Shown: positions 22,165 to 31,939, counted from the stretch's first letter. The stretch: 64,000 nucleotides of DNA from Alicyclobacillus suci (GCF_017329615.1 NZ_JAFMTW010000001.1:1-64000); one strand, 5' to 3'. Notes: generated from the letters alone by a model not told the origin. Numbers and translations are program-made.

Positions 22165-22192
22165 AGGGGCAGTCCCCGCAGGTGCTGCCCCT
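22165..22192. terminator. GC-rich hairpin, weak terminator candidate
   Basis: AGGGGCAG/CTGCCCCT with a 12-nt loop follows the small membrane-protein gene. No T-run follows on either strand. The rest of 22193-22377 shows nothing recognisable. Confidence 0.3.
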
Positions 22193-22377
22193 AACACCAC
22201 AGTGAAACCTCCAGGTGCCTTTCCTCTGGTCAAACCCATCCAATGTTTCCCATACTGCTACTGCACACAAAAAAACACTGTTGACCGACGTGCTGTCCAT
22301 GATGGTCATCAGTGGATTTGCTTCAAAGTTCCAATTGGCACACTATAACGCAACGTCTCTTGGCCACCATCGCAACA

Positions 22378-23586
22378 TCAACCGCGCTGAACAAATTCCT
22401 CAGACGGTTCCCGCACGAACTTGGCAATCCACATCCAATTAATAAGCAAAAGCGCAGCCGTGATATAAAACATCGTTGAAATACCAAACCTCGCAGACAC
22501 TAAACCACCGACAAGAGGGCCCGCAAAACTCCCCAAAAACGTACAACTACTCGTGAGTCCATAAACTTTCCCTCTATCTTCGGAAGGCGCCAAACGACCA
22601 ACCAGCGCATTGGCCGTTGGCAAAATGCCTCCCATAAACATGCCCAGAGCAAAGCGCAGCGCAAGAAATACCCATATGGAATGCGTAAATGCTTGCGGAA
22701 TCGTAAATATCATTGCACCCAAAATTGAAATCAGCAACACGCGCTTATAACCAATTTTATCACTGCGTTTGCCGAGAAATGGAGATGCGATGAGATCGCC
22801 AATGCCTGTCACAGAAAATGCGAAACCAGCAAGCGTCGACAGATACTGCACGTTACCTGCAATATCCTTAACATACAACGTAACTACCGGTTGCACAGCG
22901 CGAGCCGCAAACTGCGCCAGCAATAAAACCATAAACATTGGAAACAAACCATGAATCTCGCGAAGCGTCATCAACTGTCGCCAAATCGGCTGTCTTTTTC
23001 TCGCATGCCCACCGTCACCTGCGCCTCGAATACTTCGTTCGCGTACGACCACCAACGTAATCAACACCGCTAACAACGAGATACCGGATGTCCAGAAAAA
23101 CACAAACCGATAATTGCCCAGCCAATCTGCCATCAAGCCACCAAGAAGCGGGCCGACTAGACCACCGATAAGTTGTCCCGAACTCAACCACCCCAGTGCG
23201 AAACCAAGTTTTTCCTCGTTTATCTGAGTCGCCACCAGCGCGATAGCGGACGCCGAAAACCCGCTAAACATCCCCATCAGCACACGAAGAGCCAACAATT
23301 CCCAGACGTTGTGTGAGAAGCCCATCAAAGCAGTAAAAACACAAATTGCCACGCTCGACCGTAGAACCATCGCCTTACGTCCTACGCGATCAGACAGACC
23401 GCCCCAAACGGGTGACATCAACGCAGCCATGAGAAAATTGACCGACGTCAGCACGCCAGACCACATGTCCACTTGGGATAGCGGATGCACGCCAATTTGC
23501 ACGAGGTATAACGGTAAAAACGGCGACATCACTGTGAGTGCCGCGCTCATAAAAAATTGAACAATGACCATCGGCCAAAGGATCAA
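22378..23586 (-). CDS. MFS multidrug-efflux-type transporter
   Basis: About 402 aa with 12 membrane helices. MFS motif A is WGGLSDRVGRKAMV, repeated in the second half as FLGKRSDKIGYKRV; motif C-like LIGGLVGPLLGGLMA supports drug:H+ antiport. GGGAGGT lies 8 nt before the TTG at 23586, a better start than TTG 23607. Substrate unknown. Confidence 0.85.
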   Translation of the reverse strand: MILWPMVIVQFFMSAALTVMSPFLPLYLVQIGVHPLSQVDMWSGVLTSVNFLMAALMSPVWGGLSDRVGRKAMVLRSSVAICVFTALMGFSHNVWELLALRVLMGMFSGFSASAIALVATQINEEKLGFALGWLSSGQLIGGLVGPLLGGLMADWLGNYRFVFFWTSGISLLAVLITLVVVRERSIRGAGDGGHARKRQPIWRQLMTLREIHGLFPMFMVLLLAQFAARAVQPVVTLYVKDIAGNVQYLSTLAGFAFSVTGIGDLIASPFLGKRSDKIGYKRVLLISILGAMIFTIPQAFTHSIWVFLALRFALGMFMGGILPTANALVGRLAPSEDRGKVYGLTSSCTFLGSFAGPLVGGLVSARFGISTMFYITAALLLINWMWIAKFVREPSEEFVQRG

Positions 23587-23820
23587 CGTAGACGACCTCC
23601 CACCCAAACATCACACGCAACACATACCACCATACTACAAATTCAACCATGTAGCAGTCCGCGCGCCCAGGAAGGCTCATCCAATGTATCCATGCATACA
23701 AAATAGACAGCCGCATACATGCGACTGCCCTGAACCACTCCAAAAAATCCCCCCGCCGGCTATTTGCGGAGACAAGCTTCACAAAAAAAGCATTTAATGC
23801 TTGCGAAAGGGGGATTACAG

Positions 23821-24051
23821 ATGGTAACTGCCGTACAACTACTCGCCGGACAAAGCCGCAATTTTACCCGTGGGCACGCCACAATGAACACCATCACGGT
23901 TCGGCTACCTGTAGGTGAAGCACTGATTATCAACCGTGGCTTCAACAACACCGTTTTCGTCAAAAGTGGCAAGCGCCGCGTGACACGCACACGCATAATC
24001 AACCTTGCAGTCGGTCAAACGGTCATTGTCCGATCCGTCCGCGTAGGGTAA
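23821..24051 (+). CDS. Small beta-rich protein, unknown function
   Basis: A 76-aa basic protein of alternating hydrophobic and polar residues (MVTAVQLLAGQSRNFTRGHA), rich in Val, Thr, Arg and Asn, probably all-beta. AAAGGGGGATTACAG precedes the ATG at 23821. No membrane segment or known domain. The 234 bp upstream contain only a small AAGCAT/ATGCTT hairpin near 23788. Confidence 0.5.
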   Translation: MVTAVQLLAGQSRNFTRGHATMNTITVRLPVGEALIINRGFNNTVFVKSGKRRVTRTRIINLAVGQTVIVRSVRVG

Positions 24052-24057
24052 GTGGCA

Positions 24058-24085
24058 AGGCACCGCAGATGTTCTCGCGGTGCCT
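24058..24085. terminator. Hairpin between convergent genes
   Basis: AGGCACCGC/GCGGTGCCT with a 10-nt loop lies between the small protein gene and the convergent dioxygenase operon. T-runs are weak, so efficiency is uncertain. Confidence 0.5.
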
Positions 24086-24100
24086 CCCCTCCCACGTCTA

Positions 24101-24631
24101 TCACATAAAATCGAGATTCATTATACTCAGCACAGCTTGGTCCGGGTAGATGACACGAGCGCAAATCTTCCATTCATCATCTACTCGCCGCAATTTATCC
24201 AGGCGCTCACCAAATACTCTGTAGTCATCGTGCGCTTGTCCTCGGTTGCGCAATATGAGGAAATTACTCCGCACATCTACTTCCTGTGCGCCTGGCGCCA
24301 CTTCTTCAACCATAATATTCGAAATAAAGTGCCGATTTCGGGCTGGGGGGTCTTCCACCCAAGCGGATTTCATAGCCCGACGCGCGATTCGCAGCCGGAT
24401 TGAATATATATCTTCCTCAAAAAATGCCGTCTCATCAATGATTGTATCGTTGCGCTTCTTCCGCTCACGCGTCGTGCGTTGAGGAACCCGATACATCACA
24501 TCGTCGGTCAACAATGCGAGCCACTCCTCGTACTGTCTCCTGTCCAACAAAGACGACTCATAATAGAGAAAATGTGTAACCTCATTGAGTAACGCCCAAT
24601 CGACCCTAGGTGTTCTTCGCACTCCCATCAT
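24101..24631 (-). CDS. Aromatic-ring-hydroxylating dioxygenase, beta subunit
   Basis: A 176-aa protein of the SnoaL-like cone fold typical of the beta subunit of naphthalene/biphenyl-type dioxygenases (LLDRRQYEEWLALLTDDVMY, RVPQRTTR). It has a structural role in the alpha3beta3 oxygenase. AGGAGGAGTT precedes ATGATG at 24631. It follows the alpha-subunit gene by 40 bp. Confidence 0.85.
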   Translation of the reverse strand: MMGVRRTPRVDWALLNEVTHFLYYESSLLDRRQYEEWLALLTDDVMYRVPQRTTRERKKRNDTIIDETAFFEEDIYSIRLRIARRAMKSAWVEDPPARNRHFISNIMVEEVAPGAQEVDVRSNFLILRNRGQAHDDYRVFGERLDKLRRVDDEWKICARVIYPDQAVLSIMNLDFM

Positions 24632-24671
24632 AACTCCTCCTATTCTAAATGACTCCGAATCAATACACGGG

Positions 24672-25991
24672 TCAATTCGCCCGCAACAATCGGAGCCACT
24701 CCTCCCAGAAGTTCCGGATGGACGTGTCTAACAACCATGTAGGATAGGCAACGCCGGGACCCGGAAAGTTTTCATCCGGCTGCACCCTATCAAAACCCAT
24801 GAGATAATTGAGGACATTGTCGTATCGGAGGTCTTTGTCGCGTGCCATAGACGCTTTACTGCATTCAGTAATTCTCGTCCAAATCTCGCAGTCATCTTCC
24901 TCCAATGTTCCAGACGGACCAAAAGAAATGATATATGCGCGGTTCGCCTGGTGTTTGTACGCCTCTGGTGCTTCTTTATCAATCAGGACCCAAGAACAAA
25001 TTTCAATTTTATCCGGCGCAATGGGCCGCCAAACTCGCAAATTGACAAATGTAGTCACAAATTCATGACCAACACTCTGCGGAATACTCACCCACGACAA
25101 ATTCGGAAAACAATTCCCAACATGAACTTGGAGATGCTCCAGAATACTCAACTGATCAGCGCTTAACTTGTGTTGAAACAATGGCCATAACTGATTCGGC
25201 AGTCCTTGATATTTAAAACTATCCATCCCAGGCGGATTGAGGACTAGATTGAGTCCATGCCCATGGTGCAGCTTAATTTGATAACCAAAACCAGCTTGCG
25301 ATACAAAATCCGGACTGATTCCCATTTCCACGGTTGAACGATGCGCCGTCAAAGCATGGTAAGAATCCGCGCAAAAGTTCTCTGCGGTAACTTTCCAATT
25401 AGTTTGGACAACCCAACGCTGTGGAACGCCAAGCACCTCTAGCCCACCCTCTGTGCGATTTACCAAAATATCGAGATACCATTTCAAATTGCCTAGATAT
25501 GATTCCAAAGGCATCGCGTTGACGTCCAAGTTGCCAAAAATAAGACCTGCATAAATCTCGAGTCTAGGTACTGGCCGCAAGGCCCATTCATCGCGAACCA
25601 TCTCTTTTCCATAAACTTTGTTCCCTGCGGTTACGCCGATTAACTGTCCATCAGAGTCATAAGTCCATCCATGATATGGGCACGTGAACGCCTTGCTATT
25701 TCCATAGTCCGTTGTACAGAGTTTTGCACCTCGATGCGTACACGAATTCAAAAACGCCTGAATCTCACCGTCTTTATTCTTCGTCAACAGAATCGGGTCG
25801 TTGGCAATCCAGCGAGTCACGTAACTTCCTGGCTCGTGTAGCTCCGAAACATGCCCTAGATAGTTCCATGTCGTTCCGAATATTTTGTCTATCTCCATTT
25901 GAAAAATATCTGCATCGTACTTCACCCATTGAGGCAATTTTCCTTCGTCCAACTTCTCTTGAATGCGCTGCAACGTCTGATTGTCAATCAT
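24672..25991 (-). CDS. Aromatic-ring-hydroxylating dioxygenase, alpha subunit
   Basis: A 439-aa oxygenase. The N-terminal Rieske domain has Cys84/His86 (CTHRG) and Cys104/His107 (CPYHGW). The catalytic domain has bridging Asp209, iron ligands His212 and His217 (DSYHALTAH), and the third acidic ligand in EEDDCEIW near 366. It inserts O2 into an aromatic ring using electrons from a ferredoxin/reductase, neither of which is encoded in the window. A cre site abuts the ribosome site AGGAGGT. The order alpha-beta is standard. The substrate cannot be read from sequence. Confidence 0.9.
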   Translation of the reverse strand: MIDNQTLQRIQEKLDEGKLPQWVKYDADIFQMEIDKIFGTTWNYLGHVSELHEPGSYVTRWIANDPILLTKNKDGEIQAFLNSCTHRGAKLCTTDYGNSKAFTCPYHGWTYDSDGQLIGVTAGNKVYGKEMVRDEWALRPVPRLEIYAGLIFGNLDVNAMPLESYLGNLKWYLDILVNRTEGGLEVLGVPQRWVVQTNWKVTAENFCADSYHALTAHRSTVEMGISPDFVSQAGFGYQIKLHHGHGLNLVLNPPGMDSFKYQGLPNQLWPLFQHKLSADQLSILEHLQVHVGNCFPNLSWVSIPQSVGHEFVTTFVNLRVWRPIAPDKIEICSWVLIDKEAPEAYKHQANRAYIISFGPSGTLEEDDCEIWTRITECSKASMARDKDLRYDNVLNYLMGFDRVQPDENFPGPGVAYPTWLLDTSIRNFWEEWLRLLRAN

Positions 25992-26008
25992 CGTGTTATG
26001 ACCTCCTA

Positions 26009-26022
26009 TGATAGCGCTTACA
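26009..26022 (-). promoter_or_regulatory. cre (CcpA) site before the dioxygenase genes
   Basis: Read leftward, TGTAAGCGCTATCA fits the cre consensus TGWAANCGNTNWCA at every position. It stands 1 nt upstream of the alpha-subunit ribosome site, a roadblock position for carbon catabolite repression. Confidence 0.65.
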
Positions 26023-26054
26023 ATTCTTTGTGGCTAAATTGTATCTTGCGCGCT

Positions 26055-26201
26055 TCACCAGCCACAACAGCACAACCATGCACAAAGTTTCTCAAATTCC
26101 TCATCATTTCGCGCTGCATAATACGGAATATTTTCATCTCCCCTGGGCGCAATGAGCTGTCTGTGGACCACCCAAAGAAGCACGACAAAAAAAATCGCCA
26201 T
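26055..26201 (-). CDS. Possible 48-aa membrane peptide in the catabolic operon
   Basis: In the 343-bp gap between the aldehyde dehydrogenase and dioxygenase genes a frame encodes one hydrophobic stretch (MAIFFVVLLWVV) followed by a charged part and a Cys-rich end (CAWLCCCGW). No good ribosome site is seen, and two other frames are also open here. The remaining sequence of the gap holds only the cre site. Confidence 0.2.
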   Translation of the reverse strand: MAIFFVVLLWVVHRQLIAPRGDENIPYYAARNDEEFEKLCAWLCCCGW

Positions 26202-26334
26202 ACACTGGTCAGGGGCTGTGCCTGATACACCCACTTGACCACTCGCATAGCGATTTATCCATGACGACACGCCTTTTGGTTCGTCATATTTCAGTTCGGT
26301 TGGTTTAGCTCACCCGCTCCCCAGCAAGATGCTG

Positions 26335-27810
26335 TCACTCAGGGATATTCGGAAGCTCGCCTACAGTAGGAATGTTAATCACATGCAGTTCCGTATAAGC
26401 ACTTAACCCTTCTACGCCATACTCACGGCCAATCCCCGATTGTTTTACGCCACCAAACGGGAAGCGAATATCAAGTCCTTGGATAGCCGCAGTATTAATC
26501 ATTGTCGTACCTGCCTGGATGCGACGCGCGACGCGCAGCGCATGCGCTTCTTCTCCCCAAACGGAGCTCGTTAGTCCATAAATGCTATTGTTCACCAGTG
26601 AAATCACCTGCTCTTCATCGTCGTAAGGCAACACAGGAACCGTCGGCCCAAACTGTTCCTCCACGACAATCGGTGCATCGTAATCCACGTTCAACACAAG
26701 GCAAGGTTGCATAAAATATCCTTGATGAAATGCATCCACATCGACGATACTGCCTAGCGGAACGACTTTTGCACCGTGCTGCTCTGCATCATGGACGAGA
26801 CTTTTCACATACTCCAATTGGCGTTTATTGTTAACCGGTCCAATCGTTACATTCGGATGAAACGGGTCCCCCACGCGTATCCACTGATTGGCCGCTGTGA
26901 TATATGCCTCGACAAATCGGTCATATATGGAACGATGGACATAAACCCGCTTTGCTATCATGCATATTTGTCCCGCCGTCAGGAAATTGGAAATGACCAA
27001 ACGGCGCATTGCGCGTGCATCTTGAACATCAAAGTCCGGAAGAATCACTGCCGCATCGTTGCCACCTAGCTCCAACGTCACATTTTTGAGCGTGCCTGCA
27101 GCTGTCTTCATAATCTGCCTTCCTGTTTCCGTACCACCCGTAAAGGCAACTTTTGCAACGAGCGGGTGGGAAGTCAGTTCAACCCCCACATCAGAGTCCC
27201 CATGAACCAAATTGATAACACCTGGCGGGAATTCCTCAGCCATCATTTCAATAGCTTTACTGACTGCGAGCGGTGCGTAGGGACTCGGCTTTAAAACAAT
27301 GGTGTTGCCCGCCAACAGTGCCGGCGCAATTTTAATCGTGGACAAGGCAAGCGGATAGTTCCACGGGAAAATGGCCGAAACCACCCCAACCGGATCACGG
27401 GTAATGATCGTTTTGCCTGCCTCGTGAATTTCAACCTTATCTTGTAACACTTCCTTTGCAATAGAGCACGCGTGATTCATCCATAGCGTCGTCACGAACA
27501 TCTCACCACCCGCGTCATACAGCGGTTTGCCATGCTCGCGGGAGAGTAGTTGCACCAATGTATCCGCGGAGTCCTGCAACCTGTCAATGGCTCGCTGCAC
27601 GCGTTCAATCCGCTCATCAATGGAAGTACGCGCCCAAGGGATAAACGCCTCGGACGCTGCCTCAATGGCCCGGATTGCATCCTCCCGAGTATTCACAGGG
27701 CCATATCCCACGACTTCACTAGGATTCGACGGGTTTTCTCTCGCATAAGTCTTCTCCGTTTTGACCTTTTCTCCATTGATGATGGCATGTACAGTAATAG
27801 GTTCAGCCAT
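26335..27810 (-). CDS. NAD(P)-dependent aldehyde dehydrogenase
   Basis: About 491 aa, ALDH superfamily: FPWNYPLALS, cofactor loop FTGGTETGRQI, general base Glu in LELGGND, nucleophile Cys in GQICMIAKRV, and the C-terminal PFGGVKQSGIGREYG. All catalytic residues are present. It oxidises an aldehyde to the acid. In context it should act on the aldehyde released by the upstream ThDP enzyme, for example a benzaldehyde-like compound. The start is ATG 27810 after GAAAGAAGGATGAAC. Confidence 0.9.
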   Translation of the reverse strand: MAEPITVHAIINGEKVKTEKTYARENPSNPSEVVGYGPVNTREDAIRAIEAASEAFIPWARTSIDERIERVQRAIDRLQDSADTLVQLLSREHGKPLYDAGGEMFVTTLWMNHACSIAKEVLQDKVEIHEAGKTIITRDPVGVVSAIFPWNYPLALSTIKIAPALLAGNTIVLKPSPYAPLAVSKAIEMMAEEFPPGVINLVHGDSDVGVELTSHPLVAKVAFTGGTETGRQIMKTAAGTLKNVTLELGGNDAAVILPDFDVQDARAMRRLVISNFLTAGQICMIAKRVYVHRSIYDRFVEAYITAANQWIRVGDPFHPNVTIGPVNNKRQLEYVKSLVHDAEQHGAKVVPLGSIVDVDAFHQGYFMQPCLVLNVDYDAPIVVEEQFGPTVPVLPYDDEEQVISLVNNSIYGLTSSVWGEEAHALRVARRIQAGTTMINTAAIQGLDIRFPFGGVKQSGIGREYGVEGLSAYTELHVINIPTVGELPNIPE

Positions 27811-27856
27811 GTTCATCCTTCTTTCTCAAACATGATTTATGATAATGAATGCGCTA

Positions 27857-29587
27857 TCACAATAGAGTTGACGAATGATGTGGGAGTTGAACGTCTACTA
27901 CGGCAGAACGACCACCCTGAACCACAGCCAGTGCTTCCTGCAACACATCTAGCAATGCACCCGGCTCCTTCACCTTTCGGGCAAAAGCGCCCCCTGCCGC
28001 TTCGGCAATCTTCGCCATATCCGGCTGTGGATCAAAGTCGGTATAAAACAGGTTGGTTTGTGCCGCAGCGCCTTTCGGGTGTACCGCGAGTGTAGACATC
28101 TTCGGTGCTTTCCATCCACCGTTGTTATAAATTACTGTAAGGAATGGGGTGTGATATTTATTTGCCACCCAGTGAACCGACGACGGCACACTGAACATAT
28201 AAGTTCCGTCACCTACCAAATTGATAACCGTTTTTTGAGGCAATGCTAGCTTTATGCCGACAGCTGCACCCCCATTCCACCCCAGCGACCCGCCTCCACT
28301 GCTCTGCAACATACCTGCTCGATTCGCGCGAAGATGTTTGCATATGGTTGAAAAATTCGTAATCCCCTCCGACAACACAATCGTGTCGTCGTCCACAAGT
28401 TCCCGGACACACGACGTTAAATATTCCGGCGTAATGACATCGTCACGAGGAGTCTCGCCTATTTGCCACTCTGTTCTTTGTCGATTGTGAAAGTCCGTCA
28501 CGCGTTGACGCCTCGTACGAATAAATCCATTGTCCAGATTTGCGATGGAATGAACACATTCGTTCAACTGCTGTAAGGCGATTGTCGCGTCCGCCGCGAA
28601 AAATTGCTTTGCGGGAATATACCAAAGAGGCATCTGATTCTTCAGCGGATCAACATCGATATAATAGACAACACAGTCGTTGTCCGGCTTATTCGTCGTG
28701 GGTATCCAGGGAATATCACTATCTATGACCAGCACGAAATCAGCGTTTGACAACAATTCATGCCTATCCCCGTTCCACTGATAACCACAATGCATTGGAT
28801 TGTCAGATGGAAAATTCATGAAATTAGGGACGGACTCAATCACCGGAATGGCCAGACTATCACATAAGCGAACCAGCTCATCAACTGCTTCTACAGAGCG
28901 CCCAACATAAGACGTCACAATTAAAGGTTTCTTCGCACAAAGTAAATCATGAACAATGTCCCTGACCCCTGCAGGAGGTAATCCAGCTGGTGCAACCGGC
29001 CCCCACAAAGTGGTGTTTATCTCCACCGGGGATACCTCTTGCTCCATTGCCTCACGAGGCCCCATTAAATAAACGGGTCCCTTGGGATCACTCTTTGCAA
29101 TCTGCAACGCACGGTGTACCAATTGCTTGACATTGGTGCCCGTTCGAATCTCGTTGTCATACTTCGTATAGCCTCTTACGATTCCTCGTTGATCAAATAC
29201 GTCCTGAACCCAATGAATATATTCATTACGACTTCCTATTAGCTCATTTTCTTCCGTATACGGAGAGGCGCCTGCAAATATCAACACGGGCACTCTGCCC
29301 TTGGCTGCATTATGAATCGCACCACCGAGGTTTTGCGTACCACATTCCACATGCACAATCACCGCCTGCGGCTGCCCCGTCACTTGTGCATATCCGTGCG
29401 CCGCACTCAGGGCGACCATTTCATGCGGGCACGTGATGACGCTTGGATGCGTTTTCCCTAATTTCTCAAATTCCGCCAGACTCTCAATCAGCGCAGGGTG
29501 ATCACTACCAAGATTGGCAAAGATATATGATACCCCCGCCTCTGACAGCGCTTCCAAAAATGCAGTACTCGTTGTATATTTCTGCAT
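27857..29587 (-). CDS. ThDP-dependent decarboxylase-like enzyme
   Basis: About 576 aa with the three ThDP domains: PYR with catalytic Glu in TCPHEMVALSAAHGYA, central domain, and PP domain with GDGTYMF...IYNNGG, the GDG-x(26)-NN cofactor motif. The family includes acetolactate synthase, benzoylformate decarboxylase and oxalyl-CoA decarboxylase. A 2-oxo acid decarboxylase is favoured because an aldehyde dehydrogenase is encoded next. CAGGAGGAATCGCTC fixes the ATG at 29587. True substrate unknown. Confidence 0.8.
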   Translation of the reverse strand: MQKYTTSTAFLEALSEAGVSYIFANLGSDHPALIESLAEFEKLGKTHPSVITCPHEMVALSAAHGYAQVTGQPQAVIVHVECGTQNLGGAIHNAAKGRVPVLIFAGASPYTEENELIGSRNEYIHWVQDVFDQRGIVRGYTKYDNEIRTGTNVKQLVHRALQIAKSDPKGPVYLMGPREAMEQEVSPVEINTTLWGPVAPAGLPPAGVRDIVHDLLCAKKPLIVTSYVGRSVEAVDELVRLCDSLAIPVIESVPNFMNFPSDNPMHCGYQWNGDRHELLSNADFVLVIDSDIPWIPTTNKPDNDCVVYYIDVDPLKNQMPLWYIPAKQFFAADATIALQQLNECVHSIANLDNGFIRTRRQRVTDFHNRQRTEWQIGETPRDDVITPEYLTSCVRELVDDDTIVLSEGITNFSTICKHLRANRAGMLQSSGGGSLGWNGGAAVGIKLALPQKTVINLVGDGTYMFSVPSSVHWVANKYHTPFLTVIYNNGGWKAPKMSTLAVHPKGAAAQTNLFYTDFDPQPDMAKIAEAAGGAFARKVKEPGALLDVLQEALAVVQGGRSAVVDVQLPHHSSTLL

Positions 29588-29692
29588 GAGCGATTCCTCC
29601 TGACGCACCTTATCGGTCACTTTACACTGTCAGCTGAATTAAACGGAAGACAATGATTCGGCGGCACAACACGCATCGAATAAACACAGACA

Positions 29693-31150
29693 CTAGGACA
29701 CCGTTGCTGCTTCGCCGTTAGAAAGTTTAGACATAGCCCTCCTTTGATTGACAAACAGCATCAATATCACACTGACCAAAACCACGATTGCGTCGAGCAA
29801 CACAGCAGAATTCCAACTGCCCGTAGCATCACGGAGGGTTCCACCTAATGCAGGAGAGATGACCGCACCCATTTCACCGAACAGATTAAGCATGCCGAAG
29901 GCTGAACCCCGTTGCACTGAAGATGAAAAATCAGATACCATAGCATGCTGAATTGGTTGCATGAAGTTAAAGAAAAGACTCGTGATAAACAAAAGTACAC
30001 CCATAACGAGTAGCGAGTTTCCGCCTTGGTATAAATAGATTGCGAAAACCAATGTCAAAACTCCTTGAATGAACGTAAAAGAAACCAAAAACGGCTTCCG
30101 ACTCCATCCCTTACGAATAGCATAGTCAGATAGCCATCCTCCGACTGGATACCCTAGGATACCACCGACACCATTGAACGCCGCTGTCAAAGCGGCCTGC
30201 AAAAACGAACTGTGTGCGCCATCGGACACAATCGACACCGACCAGAAAGTAAAGAACCACAAATTCCACAACACAGCAATTGAGGCAATATTCAGTAACA
30301 TGAGATCTTTGTTCTTTAATACAGAAGATAAACCTTTCCCCTTGTTTAGAAATGTAAATCCAATGAGCGCTAAAGCAAAAACCAATTCAATGACTGCTGT
30401 TCCCCAACTTGAGATTCCGATTCTATCCGCAATCATGAATATGGCCAGAATAATAATGAAAAACACGACACCATATTTGCCTACTCCAAACGTTGCTGCG
30501 GCATATGAAAACTTGCTGGTGTGTAACGTATGCGTGCGTCGAAAATACAAAACCATACAACCACCTAGGATAAGCGTAAGTCCACCTATCAAATAGAAAG
30601 GCATTCGCCATCCCTCGTTTGCCCCAAACACCGCTGACCCCCAATTAATCATAGAAGGAGCAAACAGCGTCTCCAAAGTGGCACCAATTGAAAATCCAGT
30701 AATCACCACCCCCATACCTAACCCGCGTTTTGCAAAGGGCGTCACCTCTGCGACCAAAGTACGGTCATTTGCAAAAAACATTCCATCCCCAATGCCGGTA
30801 ATCACACGCACCGCAACAAATCCGATGAGCGTAGCCAGCAAGCCGCTCACAAGCGTTCCTAAACCACCGAGTAATAAACCAATAGCAATAATCTGGCGGT
30901 GCCCGAACTTATCTCCCAAATACCCGCCGGGAAATTGCATCAGCATATAGCCAGTAAACAAAACACTCCCAATCAACCCCCCTAACGCGTATGGATGAGC
31001 CGATGCGAGCAAGAATGCTACCTTGTGTTCAATCATCCATGTGACCACAGGTCCCGAAATAGAACGATCTGCCGCACTCACCATCCACCCCATAAACAGC
31101 AGCGTCCACATGCTTCGATAGTTTCTTGAAGAGATTGCTATCGAGCTCAT
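29693..31150 (-). CDS. MFS transporter of the aromatic acid/sugar-acid symporter type
   Basis: A 485-aa, 12-helix MFS protein with motif A GYLGDKFGHRQI and a DRSISGPV segment in helix 1 typical of the anion:cation symporter family (D-galactonate, 4-hydroxybenzoate, phthalate importers). It likely imports the substrate of this operon. GGGGGATTTGG precedes the ATG at 31150. A cre-like site is upstream. Confidence 0.82.
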   Translation of the reverse strand: MSSIAISSRNYRSMWTLLFMGWMVSAADRSISGPVVTWMIEHKVAFLLASAHPYALGGLIGSVLFTGYMLMQFPGGYLGDKFGHRQIIAIGLLLGGLGTLVSGLLATLIGFVAVRVITGIGDGMFFANDRTLVAEVTPFAKRGLGMGVVITGFSIGATLETLFAPSMINWGSAVFGANEGWRMPFYLIGGLTLILGGCMVLYFRRTHTLHTSKFSYAAATFGVGKYGVVFFIIILAIFMIADRIGISSWGTAVIELVFALALIGFTFLNKGKGLSSVLKNKDLMLLNIASIAVLWNLWFFTFWSVSIVSDGAHSSFLQAALTAAFNGVGGILGYPVGGWLSDYAIRKGWSRKPFLVSFTFIQGVLTLVFAIYLYQGGNSLLVMGVLLFITSLFFNFMQPIQHAMVSDFSSSVQRGSAFGMLNLFGEMGAVISPALGGTLRDATGSWNSAVLLDAIVVLVSVILMLFVNQRRAMSKLSNGEAATVS

Positions 31151-31223
31151 CCAAATCCCCCTACCCTCAACTCAAGAGGCCTGTAATAGGAACCTGCCGA
31201 ATGGTAAACATACCCACCCAAAA

Positions 31224-31237
31224 AGATAGCGCTTACA
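31224..31237 (-). promoter_or_regulatory. cre-like site before the MFS gene
   Basis: TGTAAGCGCTATCT (leftward) differs from the cre consensus only at the last base and shares 13 bp with the site at 26009. It stands 74 bp upstream of the MFS start, in the 219-bp gap after the padR gene. Confidence 0.55.
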
Positions 31238-31369
31238 TAATATGCATTTAAGACAACAATTTATTACTCTATTTCGATTTCAATATTGTCAACAATCCGC
31301 AGCAAAGATTTACCTGTATTCAATTTAAATATAACTTCTCACATGTCAACATGATAGTCAACAATTTTA

Positions 31370-31891
31370 TCACTCTGTTCTCTCGCGTGTCTTGCGTTGC
31401 AAACTGTTAATCCATTCCAGCTCATGTTCGACGCGCGCCTTTTGAAAATGGACGACCTCCATCGCGAAAGGCATTTCTGGAGCCACACACTCAATGCTCC
31501 GATAGTACATCAGTTTTTCGTGTAAAACATCCTTTCGCTTCTGTAAAATTTCCTGCTGTGCTTTATAATCCAGCCTGTAAAGAAATGCTACTCGTACCAA
31601 AAATTCATTGTCACTCGATGCAAATTTACGAGGGAATTCACAAATCAGCGCTTGAAAGGCGCGTTCCCCAGCATCGGTTAAACAATACACGTTCTTATCA
31701 GGCTTCCCTTCACACTTCACAACTTCCTTGGAGATGACTCCCCTCTCAAGAAAACGCCGCAAAGCTGGATATAATAGGTTATTATTGATCTCAAATGCCT
31801 CACCAAGCGCCTCCTGAACGTCCTTCTTGATTTCGTAACCGTGCTTTGGACCTGACAACAGTTGACCCAAAATCAAAATTTCCGCAAACAC
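31370..31891 (-). CDS. PadR-family transcriptional regulator
   Basis: About 174 aa: N-terminal winged helix (EILILGQLLSGPKHGYEIKK, then LLYPALRRFLERG) and a C-terminal Vir_act_alpha_C-like helical part, as in PadR s1 proteins. PadR proteins repress phenolic-acid or drug-efflux genes until a ligand binds. It heads the catabolic operon and is divergent from a DHA2 exporter across a strong palindrome. The start is GTG 31891 or ATG 31897, both near AAAGG. Confidence 0.85.
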   Translation of the reverse strand: MFAEILILGQLLSGPKHGYEIKKDVQEALGEAFEINNNLLYPALRRFLERGVISKEVVKCEGKPDKNVYCLTDAGERAFQALICEFPRKFASSDNEFLVRVAFLYRLDYKAQQEILQKRKDVLHEKLMYYRSIECVAPEMPFAMEVVHFQKARVEHELEWINSLQRKTRERTE

Positions 31892-31939
31892 GTGCATCAC
31901 CTTTAAGTTTTTGTGAAGTCGTTGTAATCGTCCACTCCT

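Noticed and set aside
26018-26270. Two overlapping leftward ORFs of 71-76 codons before the dioxygenase genes
   Set aside because: No ribosome sites, and one ends inside the cre box. Only a short hydrophobic part was kept as a low-confidence feature.
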